Source: Flavicella marina (GTDB lineage: Bacteria; Bacteroidota; Bacteroidia; Flavobacteriales; Flavobacteriaceae). Taken from it: 64,000 nucleotides of DNA. Under the pieces are notes generated by a model. It had not been told where the DNA came from. It was given only the letters and a program-made list of their open reading frames with translations, and made no database searches. The DNA lies in contig NZ_VYVA01000003.1 of assembly GCF_009193215.1 (NCBI RefSeq), forward strand, positions 372,001 to 436,000. Direction: 5' to 3'. Made by a program: the position numbers and the translations under genes. Of this stretch, positions 54,163-63,459 are shown piece after piece (positions within the stretch are counted from its first letter, which is position 1; each line of letters opens with the position of its first letter).

Positions 54163-55623
54163 TTATTGAAACGGAGTTTCTTGAGGAGCACTAACAGCTT
54201 CTCCAATTAATGTTGCAGAAGTGCACTCATCAACTCTCACTTGTACATAGTCACCTACTTTTTCGTTTCCTTTCGGGAAAACGGCAACATAGTTTTGAGA
54301 ATTTCTTGACATCCAGTGTTCATTCGATTTTTTTGAAGTTCCTTCAATCAAAACCTCAATGGTTTGTCCGATATATTTTTCGGTATTCTTGTTGCTCAAG
54401 TTTCTTTGCAGTTGAATTACTTCATTCAACCTTCGTTTTTTTACCTCGTTTGGTACGTTGTCTTCAAGTTTTTTTGCCGCTAAAGTACCAGGGCGCTCTG
54501 AGTACGCAAACATAAATCCATAGTCGTATTGAACATATTCCATCATGCTCAATGTGTCTTTGTGTTCTTCTTCGGTTTCATCGCAAAATCCGATAATCAT
54601 GTCTTGAGAGATAGCAGTACCTGGGATTATTTTTCTGATGTTATCTATCAACTCCATGTATTCTTCTCGAGTGTGCTGACGGTTCATTCTCTCCAAAACA
54701 CTTGTACTACCTGATTGTACAGGTAAATGTAAATACCTACAAATATTCGGGTGTTTTGCCATTACATGCAATACCTCGATTTCTAAATCTTGTGGATTGT
54801 TTGTAAAAAAACGGATTCTTAGCGTAGGGAAAGTGCTGGCAACTAAATCTAACAAGTGAGAAAAATGAACAGCCGTTGCTTTGGCAATGTCAGAAGCTTT
54901 ATCAAAGTCTTTTTTAAGTCCGCCACCATACCATAAATAACTGTCAACATTTTGGCCTAGCAATGTGATTTCTTTGAAGTTTTTGTCTTTTAGATCTTGA
55001 ATTTCTTCAATGATACTTTTTGGATCTCTACTGCGTTCTCTTCCGCGAGTAAAAGGTACTACACAAAACGTACACATATTGTCGCAACCTCTCGTGATGG
55101 ATACAAATGCAGAAACCCCATTTGAATTTAATCTTACAGGAGCAATATCTCCATAAGTTTCTTCTTTCGATAAGACCACATTTACCGCATCTCTACCTGC
55201 ATTTACTTCTTCTAATAAATTAGGTAGATCTTTATATGCATCAGGTCCTACAACCAAATCAACAATTTTTTCTTCATCTAAGAATTTAGATTTCAATCGT
55301 TCAGCCATACATCCCAAAACCCCAACTTTCATGTTTGGATTTATTTTTTTTACAGAATTGTATTTTTGAAGTCTTTTTCGAATGGTTTGCTCTGCTTTGT
55401 CTCTAATGGAGCAAGTATTCACTAACACCAAATCAGCATCTTCAATGTATTGCGTGGTGTTGAAGTCGTTTTCAGCTAAAATTGAAGCTACAATCTCACT
55501 GTCATTCATGTTCATTTGACAACCGTAGCTTTCGATGTATAATTTTTTAGAATTCCCCTTTAACTCATCTGTTAATAAAGGGTGTCCCTGTTTGTTAGCA
55601 TCTATTATTTTTTCTGTCTCCAT
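54163..55623 (-). CDS. miaB: tRNA-2-methylthio-N6-dimethylallyladenosine synthase
   Basis: A 486-residue radical-SAM methylthiotransferase, starting at ATG 55623 (three codons upstream is only TTG). The N-terminal domain has cysteines in YGCQMNMNDSE, VNTCSIRDKAE and VLGCMAERL that bind one [4Fe-4S] cluster. The radical-SAM CxxxCxxC is in TRGCDNMCTFCVVPFTRGRE, and a TRAM domain (IGQTIEVLIEGTSKK) closes the protein. It methylthiolates i6A37 in tRNAs. It is the first gene of the operon miaB - sigma-54 activator - lptE - TPR - secG. Confidence 0.97.
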   Translation of the reverse strand: METEKIIDANKQGHPLLTDELKGNSKKLYIESYGCQMNMNDSEIVASILAENDFNTTQYIEDADLVLVNTCSIRDKAEQTIRKRLQKYNSVKKINPNMKVGVLGCMAERLKSKFLDEEKIVDLVVGPDAYKDLPNLLEEVNAGRDAVNVVLSKEETYGDIAPVRLNSNGVSAFVSITRGCDNMCTFCVVPFTRGRERSRDPKSIIEEIQDLKDKNFKEITLLGQNVDSYLWYGGGLKKDFDKASDIAKATAVHFSHLLDLVASTFPTLRIRFFTNNPQDLEIEVLHVMAKHPNICRYLHLPVQSGSTSVLERMNRQHTREEYMELIDNIRKIIPGTAISQDMIIGFCDETEEEHKDTLSMMEYVQYDYGFMFAYSERPGTLAAKKLEDNVPNEVKKRRLNEVIQLQRNLSNKNTEKYIGQTIEVLIEGTSKKSNEHWMSRNSQNYVAVFPKGNEKVGDYVQVRVDECTSATLIGEAVSAPQETPFQ

Positions 55624-55644
55624 TCCATTCAAAAATTAGGATCG

Positions 55645-55686
55645 CAAAGATACAATCAAAAATATGAATTATGACATTTTGTCATA
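55645..55686 (-). promoter_or_regulatory. promoter of the miaB operon with overlapping palindrome
   Basis: On the minus strand, TATCTTTG (55645-55652) is a full TAnnTTTG match, ending 21 bp before the ATG. The -33 position has no TTG but holds a perfect 7-bp inverted repeat, TATGACA-N3-TGTCATA (55670-55686), with 17 bp between it and the -7 box. That is the position of a regulator-binding site. Confidence 0.55.
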
Positions 55687-55749
55687 GAAATTCTACGTTA
55701 AAAATAAGTGAAGATTTGAAAAATATTTGAATTTATCTGCTTCATAAAT

Positions 55750-55778
55750 TTGAAATTTAAAAATTCTATCTACTTTTG
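55750..55778 (+). promoter_or_regulatory. promoter of topA
   Basis: TTG (55750-55752) and TACTTTTG (55771-55778) are separated by 18 bp, a full match to the Bacteroidota housekeeping promoter. A leader of about 80 nt precedes the ATG. Confidence 0.75.
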
Positions 55779-55864
55779 CAACAGCTAAGAGGCTAGGTTT
55801 TAATTTGAATTTAAATAAAAACATAGTAACTTTTTAGACTTAGAAAAATACAATTACGATTTTT

Positions 55865-58360
55865 ATGGCGAAGAATTTAGTTATAGTTGAGTCACCTGCA
55901 AAAGCAAAAACGATTGAGAAATTTTTGGGAAAAGATTTTCAAGTAGAATCGAGCTTTGGGCATATTGCAGATTTACCTTCTAGTGAGTTAGGGATAAATG
56001 TAGATGGAGATTTTAAGCCAAAATATATTGTCTCAGATGATAAAAAAGCTGTCGTAAGAAAATTAAAGTCTTTAGCGAAAAAAGCAGATACTGTTTGGTT
56101 AGCAAGTGATGAGGATCGAGAGGGAGAAGCAATTGCTTGGCATTTGCAAGAGCAGTTAAAATTAAACTCTGAAGCAACCAAAAGAATCGTATTTCACGAG
56201 ATTACTAAAAAAGCAATTCTAAAAGCTGTAGAGCATCCAAGAGATATCAATTATGATATGGTGAATGCACAACAAGCGAGAAGGGTGTTAGATCGTTTAG
56301 TAGGGTATGAACTATCACCTGTTTTATGGAGAAAAGTAAAAGGTGGATTGTCTGCAGGAAGGGTTCAGTCTGTAGCGGTTCGATTGATCGTCGAAAGAGA
56401 AAGAAGTATTCAAGAATTTAAAACAACGGCACATTATAAAGTAGTTGCAGAGTTTTTAAATAGTGAAGGGAAAAAATTCAAAGCAACGATTCCGAAAAGT
56501 TTTGATTCTAGAGAAGAAGCTGAGGCGTTTTTACAATCTTCTGCAGATGCAGATTTTTCAATTGCAGATTTACAAAAAAAACCTGCAAAAAAATCACCAG
56601 CTCCACCATTTACAACTTCTACTTTACAGCAAGAAGCATCTCGTAAATTAGGGTATTCAGTAGCGAGAACTATGCAAGTAGCACAACGCTTGTATGAAGC
56701 CGGTTTGATTACTTATATGAGAACTGATAGTTTGAATTTATCGGATGATGCTCGTAAAGAAGCTGAAGAAGAAATTACAAACTATTACGGTTCAGAATAC
56801 AGCAGTCCTAGAGTGTTTAAGACGAAATCAAAAGGAGCACAAGAAGCACATGAGGCGATTCGTCCTACAGATATGAAACGTCATTCTATCAATGTTGAAA
56901 GTGATCAAGATCGTTTGTACGATTTGATTTGGAAAAGAACATTGGCATCGCAGATGAGTGATGCGCAATTAGAGAGAACCAATGTGAAAATTGAGAACTC
57001 GAATAACGAAAAAATCTTTACGGCAAACGGAGAGATGATTAAGTTTGAAGGTTTCTTAAAAGTATATTTAGAAGGAACTGATAATGAAGAGGAAGAGCAA
57101 GCAGGAATGCTGCCTCAATTGACAAAAGGTGCTACTTTAGAATATGATTTTATCACAGCAACACAACGTTTTACAAGTCCACCGTATAGATTTACTGAAG
57201 CTTCTTTGGTAAAGAAATTAGAAGAATTAGGAATCGGTAGACCTTCTACGTATGCACCGACTATTTCAACTGTACAGAGAAGAGGTTATATTGAAAAAGG
57301 ACAAATTGAGGGTGTAGAAAGAGATTACGAGCAGTTTGTTTTAAAAGCTGGTGAGGTTTCTTCAAAAAACTTGGTTGAAAGAGTAGGTTCAGATAAAGGT
57401 AAATTGGTGCCGACAGATATAGGAAACATTGTAAATGATTTCTTAGTGGCAAATTTTTCAAATATTTTAGATTTTGGCTTTACGGCAAAAGTAGAGGCAG
57501 ATTTTGATGATATTTCTGAGGGAGCTCAAGATTGGTCAGAAATGATCAAAAGTTTTTACGAGACCTTTCATCCAACTGTAAAAGATGTCTCTGAAAATGC
57601 AGAAAGAGAAAGTGGTGAGCGTATTCTTGGGAAGCATCCTGAGTCTGGTAGAACTGTTTTGGTTCGTTTGGGTAAATTTGGTCCGATGGCACAAATTGGT
57701 GATCCAGAAGATGAAGAAAAGCAATTTGCTAGTCTTTTAAAAGAACAAAACTTAGGTACGATTACCCTTGAAGAGGCTTTAGAGTTGTTTTTATTGCCTA
57801 AAAATTTAGGAGTTTACGAAGGTGAAGAAGTGGTGGTTTCTAACGGAAGATTCGGACCTTATATCAAATTCGGAACTATATATGTTTCTCTTGATAGAGG
57901 AGAAGATCCGATGTCTGTAGATATGGAAAGAGCTACCGAATTGATTGTTGCGAAACAAAAAGCCGATGCTCCGATTGCAGAATACGAAAATCTTCCTGTT
58001 CAAAAAGGAGTAGGACGTTTTGGTCCATTTATAAAATGGAATAGCATTTTCATAAATGTCAATAAAAAATACGATTACGACAATTTGAGTTATGATGATA
58101 TCGTTGAATTGATCGAAGATAAAAAGCGTAAAGAAATCGAAAAAGTTATTCATAACTGGGAAGAAGAAGGTATTCGATTAGAAAAAGCACGTTGGGGAAG
58201 GTTTAACATCATCAAAGGAAAAACCAAAATTGAGTTGCCTAAAACAACAGATGCAAAAAACATGACTCTAGAAGAAGTTCAAGCTATTATTGAGGCAAAA
58301 GCTCCGAAAAAGAAAACAAGAAAAACTGCTGCTAAAAAAAGAACTACCAAGAAAAAATAA
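55865..58360 (+). CDS. topA: DNA topoisomerase I
   Basis: An 831-residue type IA topoisomerase that relaxes negative supercoils. The TOPRIM domain has VIVESPAKAKTIEKFLG (6-22) and the acidic SDEDREGEAIAWH (about 80-92). The catalytic tyrosine is Tyr284 in ITYMRTDS. After the core come short C-terminal domains with repeated GRFGPYIKF/GRFGPFIKW motifs and no zinc-finger cysteines, and a basic tail rich in Lys/Arg/Thr. It is a single-gene unit, diverging from miaB. Confidence 0.98.
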   Translation: MAKNLVIVESPAKAKTIEKFLGKDFQVESSFGHIADLPSSELGINVDGDFKPKYIVSDDKKAVVRKLKSLAKKADTVWLASDEDREGEAIAWHLQEQLKLNSEATKRIVFHEITKKAILKAVEHPRDINYDMVNAQQARRVLDRLVGYELSPVLWRKVKGGLSAGRVQSVAVRLIVERERSIQEFKTTAHYKVVAEFLNSEGKKFKATIPKSFDSREEAEAFLQSSADADFSIADLQKKPAKKSPAPPFTTSTLQQEASRKLGYSVARTMQVAQRLYEAGLITYMRTDSLNLSDDARKEAEEEITNYYGSEYSSPRVFKTKSKGAQEAHEAIRPTDMKRHSINVESDQDRLYDLIWKRTLASQMSDAQLERTNVKIENSNNEKIFTANGEMIKFEGFLKVYLEGTDNEEEEQAGMLPQLTKGATLEYDFITATQRFTSPPYRFTEASLVKKLEELGIGRPSTYAPTISTVQRRGYIEKGQIEGVERDYEQFVLKAGEVSSKNLVERVGSDKGKLVPTDIGNIVNDFLVANFSNILDFGFTAKVEADFDDISEGAQDWSEMIKSFYETFHPTVKDVSENAERESGERILGKHPESGRTVLVRLGKFGPMAQIGDPEDEEKQFASLLKEQNLGTITLEEALELFLLPKNLGVYEGEEVVVSNGRFGPYIKFGTIYVSLDRGEDPMSVDMERATELIVAKQKADAPIAEYENLPVQKGVGRFGPFIKWNSIFINVNKKYDYDNLSYDDIVELIEDKKRKEIEKVIHNWEEEGIRLEKARWGRFNIIKGKTKIELPKTTDAKNMTLEEVQAIIEAKAPKKKTRKTAAKKRTTKKK

Positions 58361-58372
58361 ACTTATATAGAG

Positions 58373-58405
58373 TTGGTATATACCACGATATTTTTGTTAT
58401 TTTTG
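58373..58405 (+). promoter_or_regulatory. promoter of the arginase-fold gene
   Basis: TTG (58373-58375) and TATTTTTG (58398-58405) are spaced 22 bp, within the Bacteroidota consensus. The leader of about 30 nt includes a short imperfect hairpin (58411-58430, ATGAG/CTCAT ends), whose meaning is unclear. Confidence 0.6.
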
Positions 58406-58440
58406 GAAAAATGAGTCCGAAAAGGCTCATCTAATATTTG

Positions 58441-59598
58441 ATGAATTTAGATTTTTTATTACCCCTTGAAGAACCTTTTTTCGAAATGATTTCAGACTAT
58501 TCTGAAACCTCATTGTCGTATTTTACTGCGATACACTCGAAAGAAAAAGGTTTACCAGATTTAGAAAATGTTTCTATTGCAATTTTAGGTGTTCAAGATG
58601 GACGTGGAGCTGTAGGAAATGATACTACTGGTTATGGTGTAGATGCCATTCGTAGTTATTTTTATAAACTATACCCTGGAAATTGGTCTGTCAATATTGC
58701 TGATCTCGGGAATATTCCACAAGGAAATACAGTTTCGGATACTTATTTTGCATTGCGTGAGGTGATAGCGTCTTTGGTAAAGAAGAATATTGTACCAATT
58801 ATTTTGGGCGGTGGTCAAGATTTGACTTATGCGAATTATAGGGCATACGATCAGTTAGAACAGCTTGTCAATATCGTTACCGTTGATTCTAAGTTTGATT
58901 TGGGTGCGATCGATTCTCCTTTAGATTCTAGTTCTTTTCTGAGTAAAATAGTAATGGAAGAACCAGCTAATATGTTTAATTATAGCAATATTGGATATCA
59001 GACTTTTTTCAATGCACAAGAAGAAATAGATTTATTACAAAGTTTGTCTTTTGATACGTATAGGTTGGGTGAAGCCAAGGATTTAAAGATCGTGGAGCCA
59101 ATCATGAGAGATGCAGATATTGTTAGCATTGATATAGGTGCTGTTAGAATGAGTGATGCACCTGCAAACGGAAATGCAACACCAAATGGTTTTTACGGTG
59201 ATGATATTTGTGCGATTTCAAGATATGCAGGAATCAGCGATAAAGTTACTTCATTTGGGATTTATGAATTTAACAATCGTCTTGATAACAATGGACAAAC
59301 AGCGCATTTAATAGCCCAAATGATATGGTATTTTGTTGAAGGTTTTAGCTTTAGAGCAAAAGACTACCCTTATTGTACCAAAGAGAGTTATTTAAAGTTT
59401 ATAGTTCCGCATGAAGAAGAAGATATGATTTTTTACAAAAGTCATAAAAGTGGTCGTTGGTGGTTAGAAATTCACTCTAGAGATGACAATAAATACAAAC
59501 GTCATGCGTTAATACCCTGTACCCATCAAGATTATTTAGATGCGACAGATCAAAAAGTCCCTGAACGTTGGTACAAAGCGTTGAAAAAAATTAATTAA
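58441..59598 (+). CDS. arginase/formimidoylglutamase-fold protein with degenerate metal site
   Basis: A 385-residue protein of the ureohydrolase superfamily (usually annotated formimidoylglutamase), starting at ATG 58441. Fold landmarks are intact: VSIAILGVQDGRGAVGN near 44-60 and PIILGGGQDLTYANY near 119-133. Of the six canonical Mn ligands, His of GGGH is Gln126, DxHxD reads Asp149-Ser-Lys151-Phe-Asp153, and SxDxD reads Ser229-Ile-Asp231-Ile-Gly233; thus three (His, His, Asp) are replaced. Hydrolysis by the usual mechanism is unlikely. It has its own promoter and lies 125 bp upstream of gldK, suggesting a noncatalytic or altered role, perhaps linked to gliding/T9SS (inference). Confidence 0.8.
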   Translation: MNLDFLLPLEEPFFEMISDYSETSLSYFTAIHSKEKGLPDLENVSIAILGVQDGRGAVGNDTTGYGVDAIRSYFYKLYPGNWSVNIADLGNIPQGNTVSDTYFALREVIASLVKKNIVPIILGGGQDLTYANYRAYDQLEQLVNIVTVDSKFDLGAIDSPLDSSSFLSKIVMEEPANMFNYSNIGYQTFFNAQEEIDLLQSLSFDTYRLGEAKDLKIVEPIMRDADIVSIDIGAVRMSDAPANGNATPNGFYGDDICAISRYAGISDKVTSFGIYEFNNRLDNNGQTAHLIAQMIWYFVEGFSFRAKDYPYCTKESYLKFIVPHEEEDMIFYKSHKSGRWWLEIHSRDDNKYKRHALIPCTHQDYLDATDQKVPERWYKALKKIN

Positions 59599-59664
59599 TA
59601 AAGATGCAATTTAAAAATTGTGTTAAATCGAGAAAATTACCTCTGTTGAATTGCTTTGAAACGT

Positions 59665-59695
59665 TGCTTTTAAAGAAAAAAAATGATAGGTTTAC
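59665..59695 (+). promoter_or_regulatory. candidate promoter of gldKLM
   Basis: TTG (59665-59667) and TAGGTTTA (59688-59695) are separated by 20 bp; the -7 box differs from TAnnTTTG only in its last base. It ends 28 bp before the gldK ATG. Confidence 0.5.
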
Positions 59696-59723
59696 GCTCA
59701 ATTACGAAAGACATTAGTAACAT

Positions 59724-61103
59724 ATGAAAAAAATAGCAGTATATATTATCCTAGTTTTAGCGGTATATAGTTGTGGTTCTAATAATAGAGGAGAAGTTGT
59801 AGGAGATAAGTCTGGTAAGAAATGGTATACAGAAAAGCCTTTTGGAATGGTGTTAGTTCCTGGAGGTGCCTTTACAATGGGGAAAAGTGATGAAGATCCG
59901 TTTGGAGGAATTAGTACGCCAACTAGAAGTGTAACTGTAAAGCATTTCTATATGGATGAATCGGAAATAACCAACAGTGAATACAATAAATTTGTTGAAT
60001 GGGTAAGAGATTCAATAGTTCGAACTGAATTGGCGTTAACTGCTGAAGAGCGCTCTTATTTATTATCTGATGGAGAAGGAAGTGATGAAGGAATTTTTAG
60101 ATATAGTTTTAAAGAATCAGATACTACCAATGCTACTGAGTATGAGAGGTATATGTTTGAAAATTATGGCGGTACCGGAGATGTAAACTCGCTCACCGAA
60201 GGGAAATCATTGAATTGGAGAATTCCAATCGTATGGGATCGTTTAGAATATCCTGATGCTGCTTATACAGAAGTTATGGATTCTATGTATTTGCCGTTAG
60301 AGGATACTTTTGAAGGGCAAAGAATCTTAAACGTTAATAAATTAAAATATACGTATTCTTGGTTTGATAAAGAGGCAGCCGCAATGAGTAAAACAGGTAC
60401 GAGAAAAGATTTTATTATTCATGAAGATGTTCGTGTTTACCCAGATACAACGGTATGGGTAAAAGATTTTACGTATTCATACAACGACCCAATTCACGAA
60501 GAGTATTTTTGGCATACTGCTTATGCAGATTATCCGGTTGTAGGTGTAAATTGGTACCAAGCTCGTGCTTTTTGTAACTGGAGAACAAAAATGAAAAACG
60601 ATTATCTTCGATCGAGAAAAAACCCTGTTAGGGTTCCGATGTTTCGATTGCCTACTGAAGCAGAATGGGAATTTGCAGCAAGAGGTGGTATAGAAAACGG
60701 TACGTACCCTTGGGGAGGTCCATATACGACAGATGATAGAGGGATCTTTTTGGCAAACTTTAAGCCAGTTCGAGGAAATTATGCGATTGATGGTGCACTG
60801 TATACCGTAGAAGCATATTCTTATGCGCCAAATGGTTATGGATTGTACAATATGGCAGGAAATGTGTCAGAATGGACAAGCACGGCATACAATCAAGGTT
60901 CTTACAGCCATGGTTCAAGTATCAACGCAAATATCGAAGATGTTGAAAATAAACGTAAAGTAGTACGTGGTGGTTCTTGGAAAGATATTGCATATTTCTT
61001 ACAAGTAAGTACAAGAGACTACGAATACGCAGATTCTTTAAAAAGTTATATCGGATTTAGAACCGTTCAAGACTTCTTAGGAACAGTGAAAAATAAAAAA
61101 TAA
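59724..61103 (+). CDS. gldK: type IX secretion/gliding lipoprotein GldK
   Basis: A 459-residue lipoprotein (lipobox AVYSC, Cys17) with a formylglycine-generating-enzyme-like (SUMF1) fold. Recognisable blocks are PGGAFTMGKSDEDP near 45, GVNWYQARAFCNWRTKMK near 273, FRLPTEAEWEFAARGG near 308, NMAGNVSEWTSTAYN near 375 and VVRGGSWKD near 411. In the T9SS, GldK (PorK) forms with GldN a large periplasmic ring attached to the outer membrane. It is the first gene of the gldKLMN cluster, 42 bp before gldL. Confidence 0.97.
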   Translation: MKKIAVYIILVLAVYSCGSNNRGEVVGDKSGKKWYTEKPFGMVLVPGGAFTMGKSDEDPFGGISTPTRSVTVKHFYMDESEITNSEYNKFVEWVRDSIVRTELALTAEERSYLLSDGEGSDEGIFRYSFKESDTTNATEYERYMFENYGGTGDVNSLTEGKSLNWRIPIVWDRLEYPDAAYTEVMDSMYLPLEDTFEGQRILNVNKLKYTYSWFDKEAAAMSKTGTRKDFIIHEDVRVYPDTTVWVKDFTYSYNDPIHEEYFWHTAYADYPVVGVNWYQARAFCNWRTKMKNDYLRSRKNPVRVPMFRLPTEAEWEFAARGGIENGTYPWGGPYTTDDRGIFLANFKPVRGNYAIDGALYTVEAYSYAPNGYGLYNMAGNVSEWTSTAYNQGSYSHGSSINANIEDVENKRKVVRGGSWKDIAYFLQVSTRDYEYADSLKSYIGFRTVQDFLGTVKNKK

Positions 61104-61145
61104 ATTAATAATTAACCAACCCCTATAAATTAAAAAATTATAATT

Positions 61146-61778
61146 ATGGCACAATCAGTTAAAAGCAAGAAAATCTTGAATATGGTATACGGACTAGGAG
61201 CGTCTGTTGTACTTGTAGGAGCATTGTTTAAAATATTACACTACAGTATCGGTCCTTTAACGGGTGGAGTAATGTTAACTGTCGGATTGTTAACAGAAGC
61301 ATTTATTTTCGCATATTCAGCATTTTTTGAACCTATAGAAGAAGATTTAGATTGGACTCAAGTTTACCCTGAATTAGTTGGTGGAAAAGCGAAAGAAAAA
61401 GATCCAAGTGCAAGAGGTATGTTAGCAGAAAAATTAGATGCAATGTTAAAAGAGTCTAAGTTAGATGCTGAATTAATGGGAAGTTTAACAAAGAGTATTC
61501 AAAACTTTCAAGGAGCTGCAGAAAGTATCAACGCTTCTGCAGATACAGTTGCAAATACACATAAATATAATGAAGAAATGGCTGTTGCAGCTGTTCATTT
61601 AGAATCATTAAATAGTTTGTATAAAGTACAATCAGAAAATTCTGAGAGACAAGCATACTTGAATGAATCTATGTTGAAGCATTCAGAGAAATTAGAATCG
61701 CAAATGGAGGCATTGGCTACAAACCTATCTTCTTTGAATTCTGTTTATGGAGGAATGTTATCAGCAATGAATAAATAA
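61146..61778 (+). CDS. gldL: type IX secretion motor protein GldL
   Basis: A 210-residue inner-membrane protein. Two membrane helices (about 11-31 and 36-56) begin with KILNMVYGLGASVVLVGALFKI and carry the conserved acidic/basic residues of the motor (Glu in LTEAFIFAYSAFFEP). A cytoplasmic helical C-terminal region with repeated heptads (ESLNSLYKVQSENSERQAYL) follows. With GldM it forms the proton-motive-force-driven rotary motor that powers T9SS and gliding. It lies 30 bp before gldM. Confidence 0.97.
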   Translation: MAQSVKSKKILNMVYGLGASVVLVGALFKILHYSIGPLTGGVMLTVGLLTEAFIFAYSAFFEPIEEDLDWTQVYPELVGGKAKEKDPSARGMLAEKLDAMLKESKLDAELMGSLTKSIQNFQGAAESINASADTVANTHKYNEEMAVAAVHLESLNSLYKVQSENSERQAYLNESMLKHSEKLESQMEALATNLSSLNSVYGGMLSAMNK

Positions 61779-61808
61779 TTAATAACCCTATAAAAAAGCT
61801 TATTAATT

Positions 61809-63368
61809 ATGGCAGGAGGAAAACAATCAGCTAGACAGAAGATGATCAATCTAATGTACCTAGTGTTCATTGCAATGTTAGCATTGAATATGGGTAAGAA
61901 AGTATTGTCGTCTTTTGGATATCTAAATGAAAAAATTGAAGCGTCGAACGTTACAAAAATCAACGATATTGCCGTTGTTTTGAATGACTTGGCGACAAAA
62001 GCTTCTGAACAACCAGAGAAATACAGAGATCTTAATAAAAAAGCAGTGAAGGTAAACAAAACCTCGAATGAATTCTTTAATTATTTAGGAGCTGTAAAAG
62101 ACACACTTTTATCTACGATCGACCCTGAATTGCATAGGGATTATGAGTCGTTGGATACAGAAACTGCAGGAGATGAATTTTTCTTCAAAGGAGAAGAAAA
62201 ATTAACAGATGCAGGTGAAGAGTTTGTTGCTAGAATCAATCAATATAGAGAAGACATAAAATCTATATTGGGTGAAAGTATTAAGAGTGATGTATTAGAT
62301 CATTTGAATAAACGATTTGATACAAGTGATCAAGAAGTTGAAGGAGGTCAAACACAACCATGGATTCGAAACCGATATGAAGGTTTTCCATTGGTAGCAA
62401 CCTTGACAAATATTTCTGTGATTCAGGCAGATGTAAAAACTTCTGAAAAAGAGATTTATAATTCTTTGTTAGGAAAACAACTTTCGGCGGATGCTTCGAT
62501 TAGTGAGAAAACTTATCATGCAATTGTAATTCCTAAAAAACCAGCATACTTTCCTGGTGAAGAGTTTGAAGGAACTGTAGTTTTGGGAAAATACGATGCT
62601 AGTTTACAACCAGAGAGATTGACAATCAACGGGAAAAATTACAAAGAAAGAGATGAAGAAGGAGCCGCCTTGATAAAATTTAAAGCAGGAAAGGTTGGTG
62701 AGAATGATATTGTTGGAGAATTTGTATTTCAACAAGATGGAAAACCAGTTAAAATTCCGGTAAAATCTAATTATTTGGTAGTTCCGAAACCAAATTCAGC
62801 GGTAGTATCGGCAGATAAAATGAATGTTGTCTATAGAGGTGTTCAAAATCCTATCACGATTTCTATCCCTGGGATTACTGATAATAATGTAAGAGCAACA
62901 GCACCAGGATTAAAAAGAGTAAAAGGAACAAAATATAACTTGTTTCCAGGAAAAGGGAAAGAAGTTACGATCAATGTTTCTGGTACTACAAATGATGGAA
63001 CAAAGATATCTTCACCTCCGGTGAAATTTAGAATTAAAGATATCCCACCACCTGCAGCGACGATTAGAAAGCAATATGGTTCTATAAAAATGCCTAAGTC
63101 AAGTTTGGCTAAATCTACAATTGATGCGGCATTGATAGATTTTGATTTTGATTTGAAGTTAAAGGTGTCATCTTTTAAAGTAAAGATTCCTGGGCAATCA
63201 ACTGTATTGGTAAACGGAACACGTTTTGATGCAAGAGCACAGAAGGCTTTGCAAAAGGCCAAAAGAGGCGATGTTGTGAGTATATTTGATGTAAAAGCAA
63301 CCATCATCGGAAACTCTTCATATAGATTGAAAGGAGTGTTGCCTTTGAGTGTTGTAATCTCAAATTAA
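61809..63368 (+). CDS. gldM: type IX secretion motor protein GldM
   Basis: A 519-residue bitopic protein with a single N-terminal membrane helix (about 13-30: MINLMYLVFIAMLALNM) and a long periplasmic region in four domains. Visible features are a helical D1 (about 40-180), then beta-rich domains D2-D4 (about 195-519) with the tail GVLPLSVVISN. The periplasmic part spans to the GldK/GldN ring. The helix binds to GldL in the motor. The gldN gene begins 91 bp downstream, with its own candidate -7 box. Confidence 0.97.
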   Translation: MAGGKQSARQKMINLMYLVFIAMLALNMGKKVLSSFGYLNEKIEASNVTKINDIAVVLNDLATKASEQPEKYRDLNKKAVKVNKTSNEFFNYLGAVKDTLLSTIDPELHRDYESLDTETAGDEFFFKGEEKLTDAGEEFVARINQYREDIKSILGESIKSDVLDHLNKRFDTSDQEVEGGQTQPWIRNRYEGFPLVATLTNISVIQADVKTSEKEIYNSLLGKQLSADASISEKTYHAIVIPKKPAYFPGEEFEGTVVLGKYDASLQPERLTINGKNYKERDEEGAALIKFKAGKVGENDIVGEFVFQQDGKPVKIPVKSNYLVVPKPNSAVVSADKMNVVYRGVQNPITISIPGITDNNVRATAPGLKRVKGTKYNLFPGKGKEVTINVSGTTNDGTKISSPPVKFRIKDIPPPAATIRKQYGSIKMPKSSLAKSTIDAALIDFDFDLKLKVSSFKVKIPGQSTVLVNGTRFDARAQKALQKAKRGDVVSIFDVKATIIGNSSYRLKGVLPLSVVISN

Positions 63369-63438
63369 TAAATAATTACTGTCGCCCCTCTAGTAATTGG
63401 ATATAGGTAAATTGAAAAGTAAACAAGATCTTATTTTG

Positions 63439-63446
63439 TATTTTTG
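63439..63446 (+). promoter_or_regulatory. candidate -7 element for gldN
   Basis: TATTTTTG matches TAnnTTTG and ends 13 bp before the first ATG of gldN. The nearest upstream TTG is at 63412-63414, giving a 24-bp spacer, just over the usual 17-23. Confidence 0.35.
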
Positions 63447-63459
63447 TAAACTTGACAAA

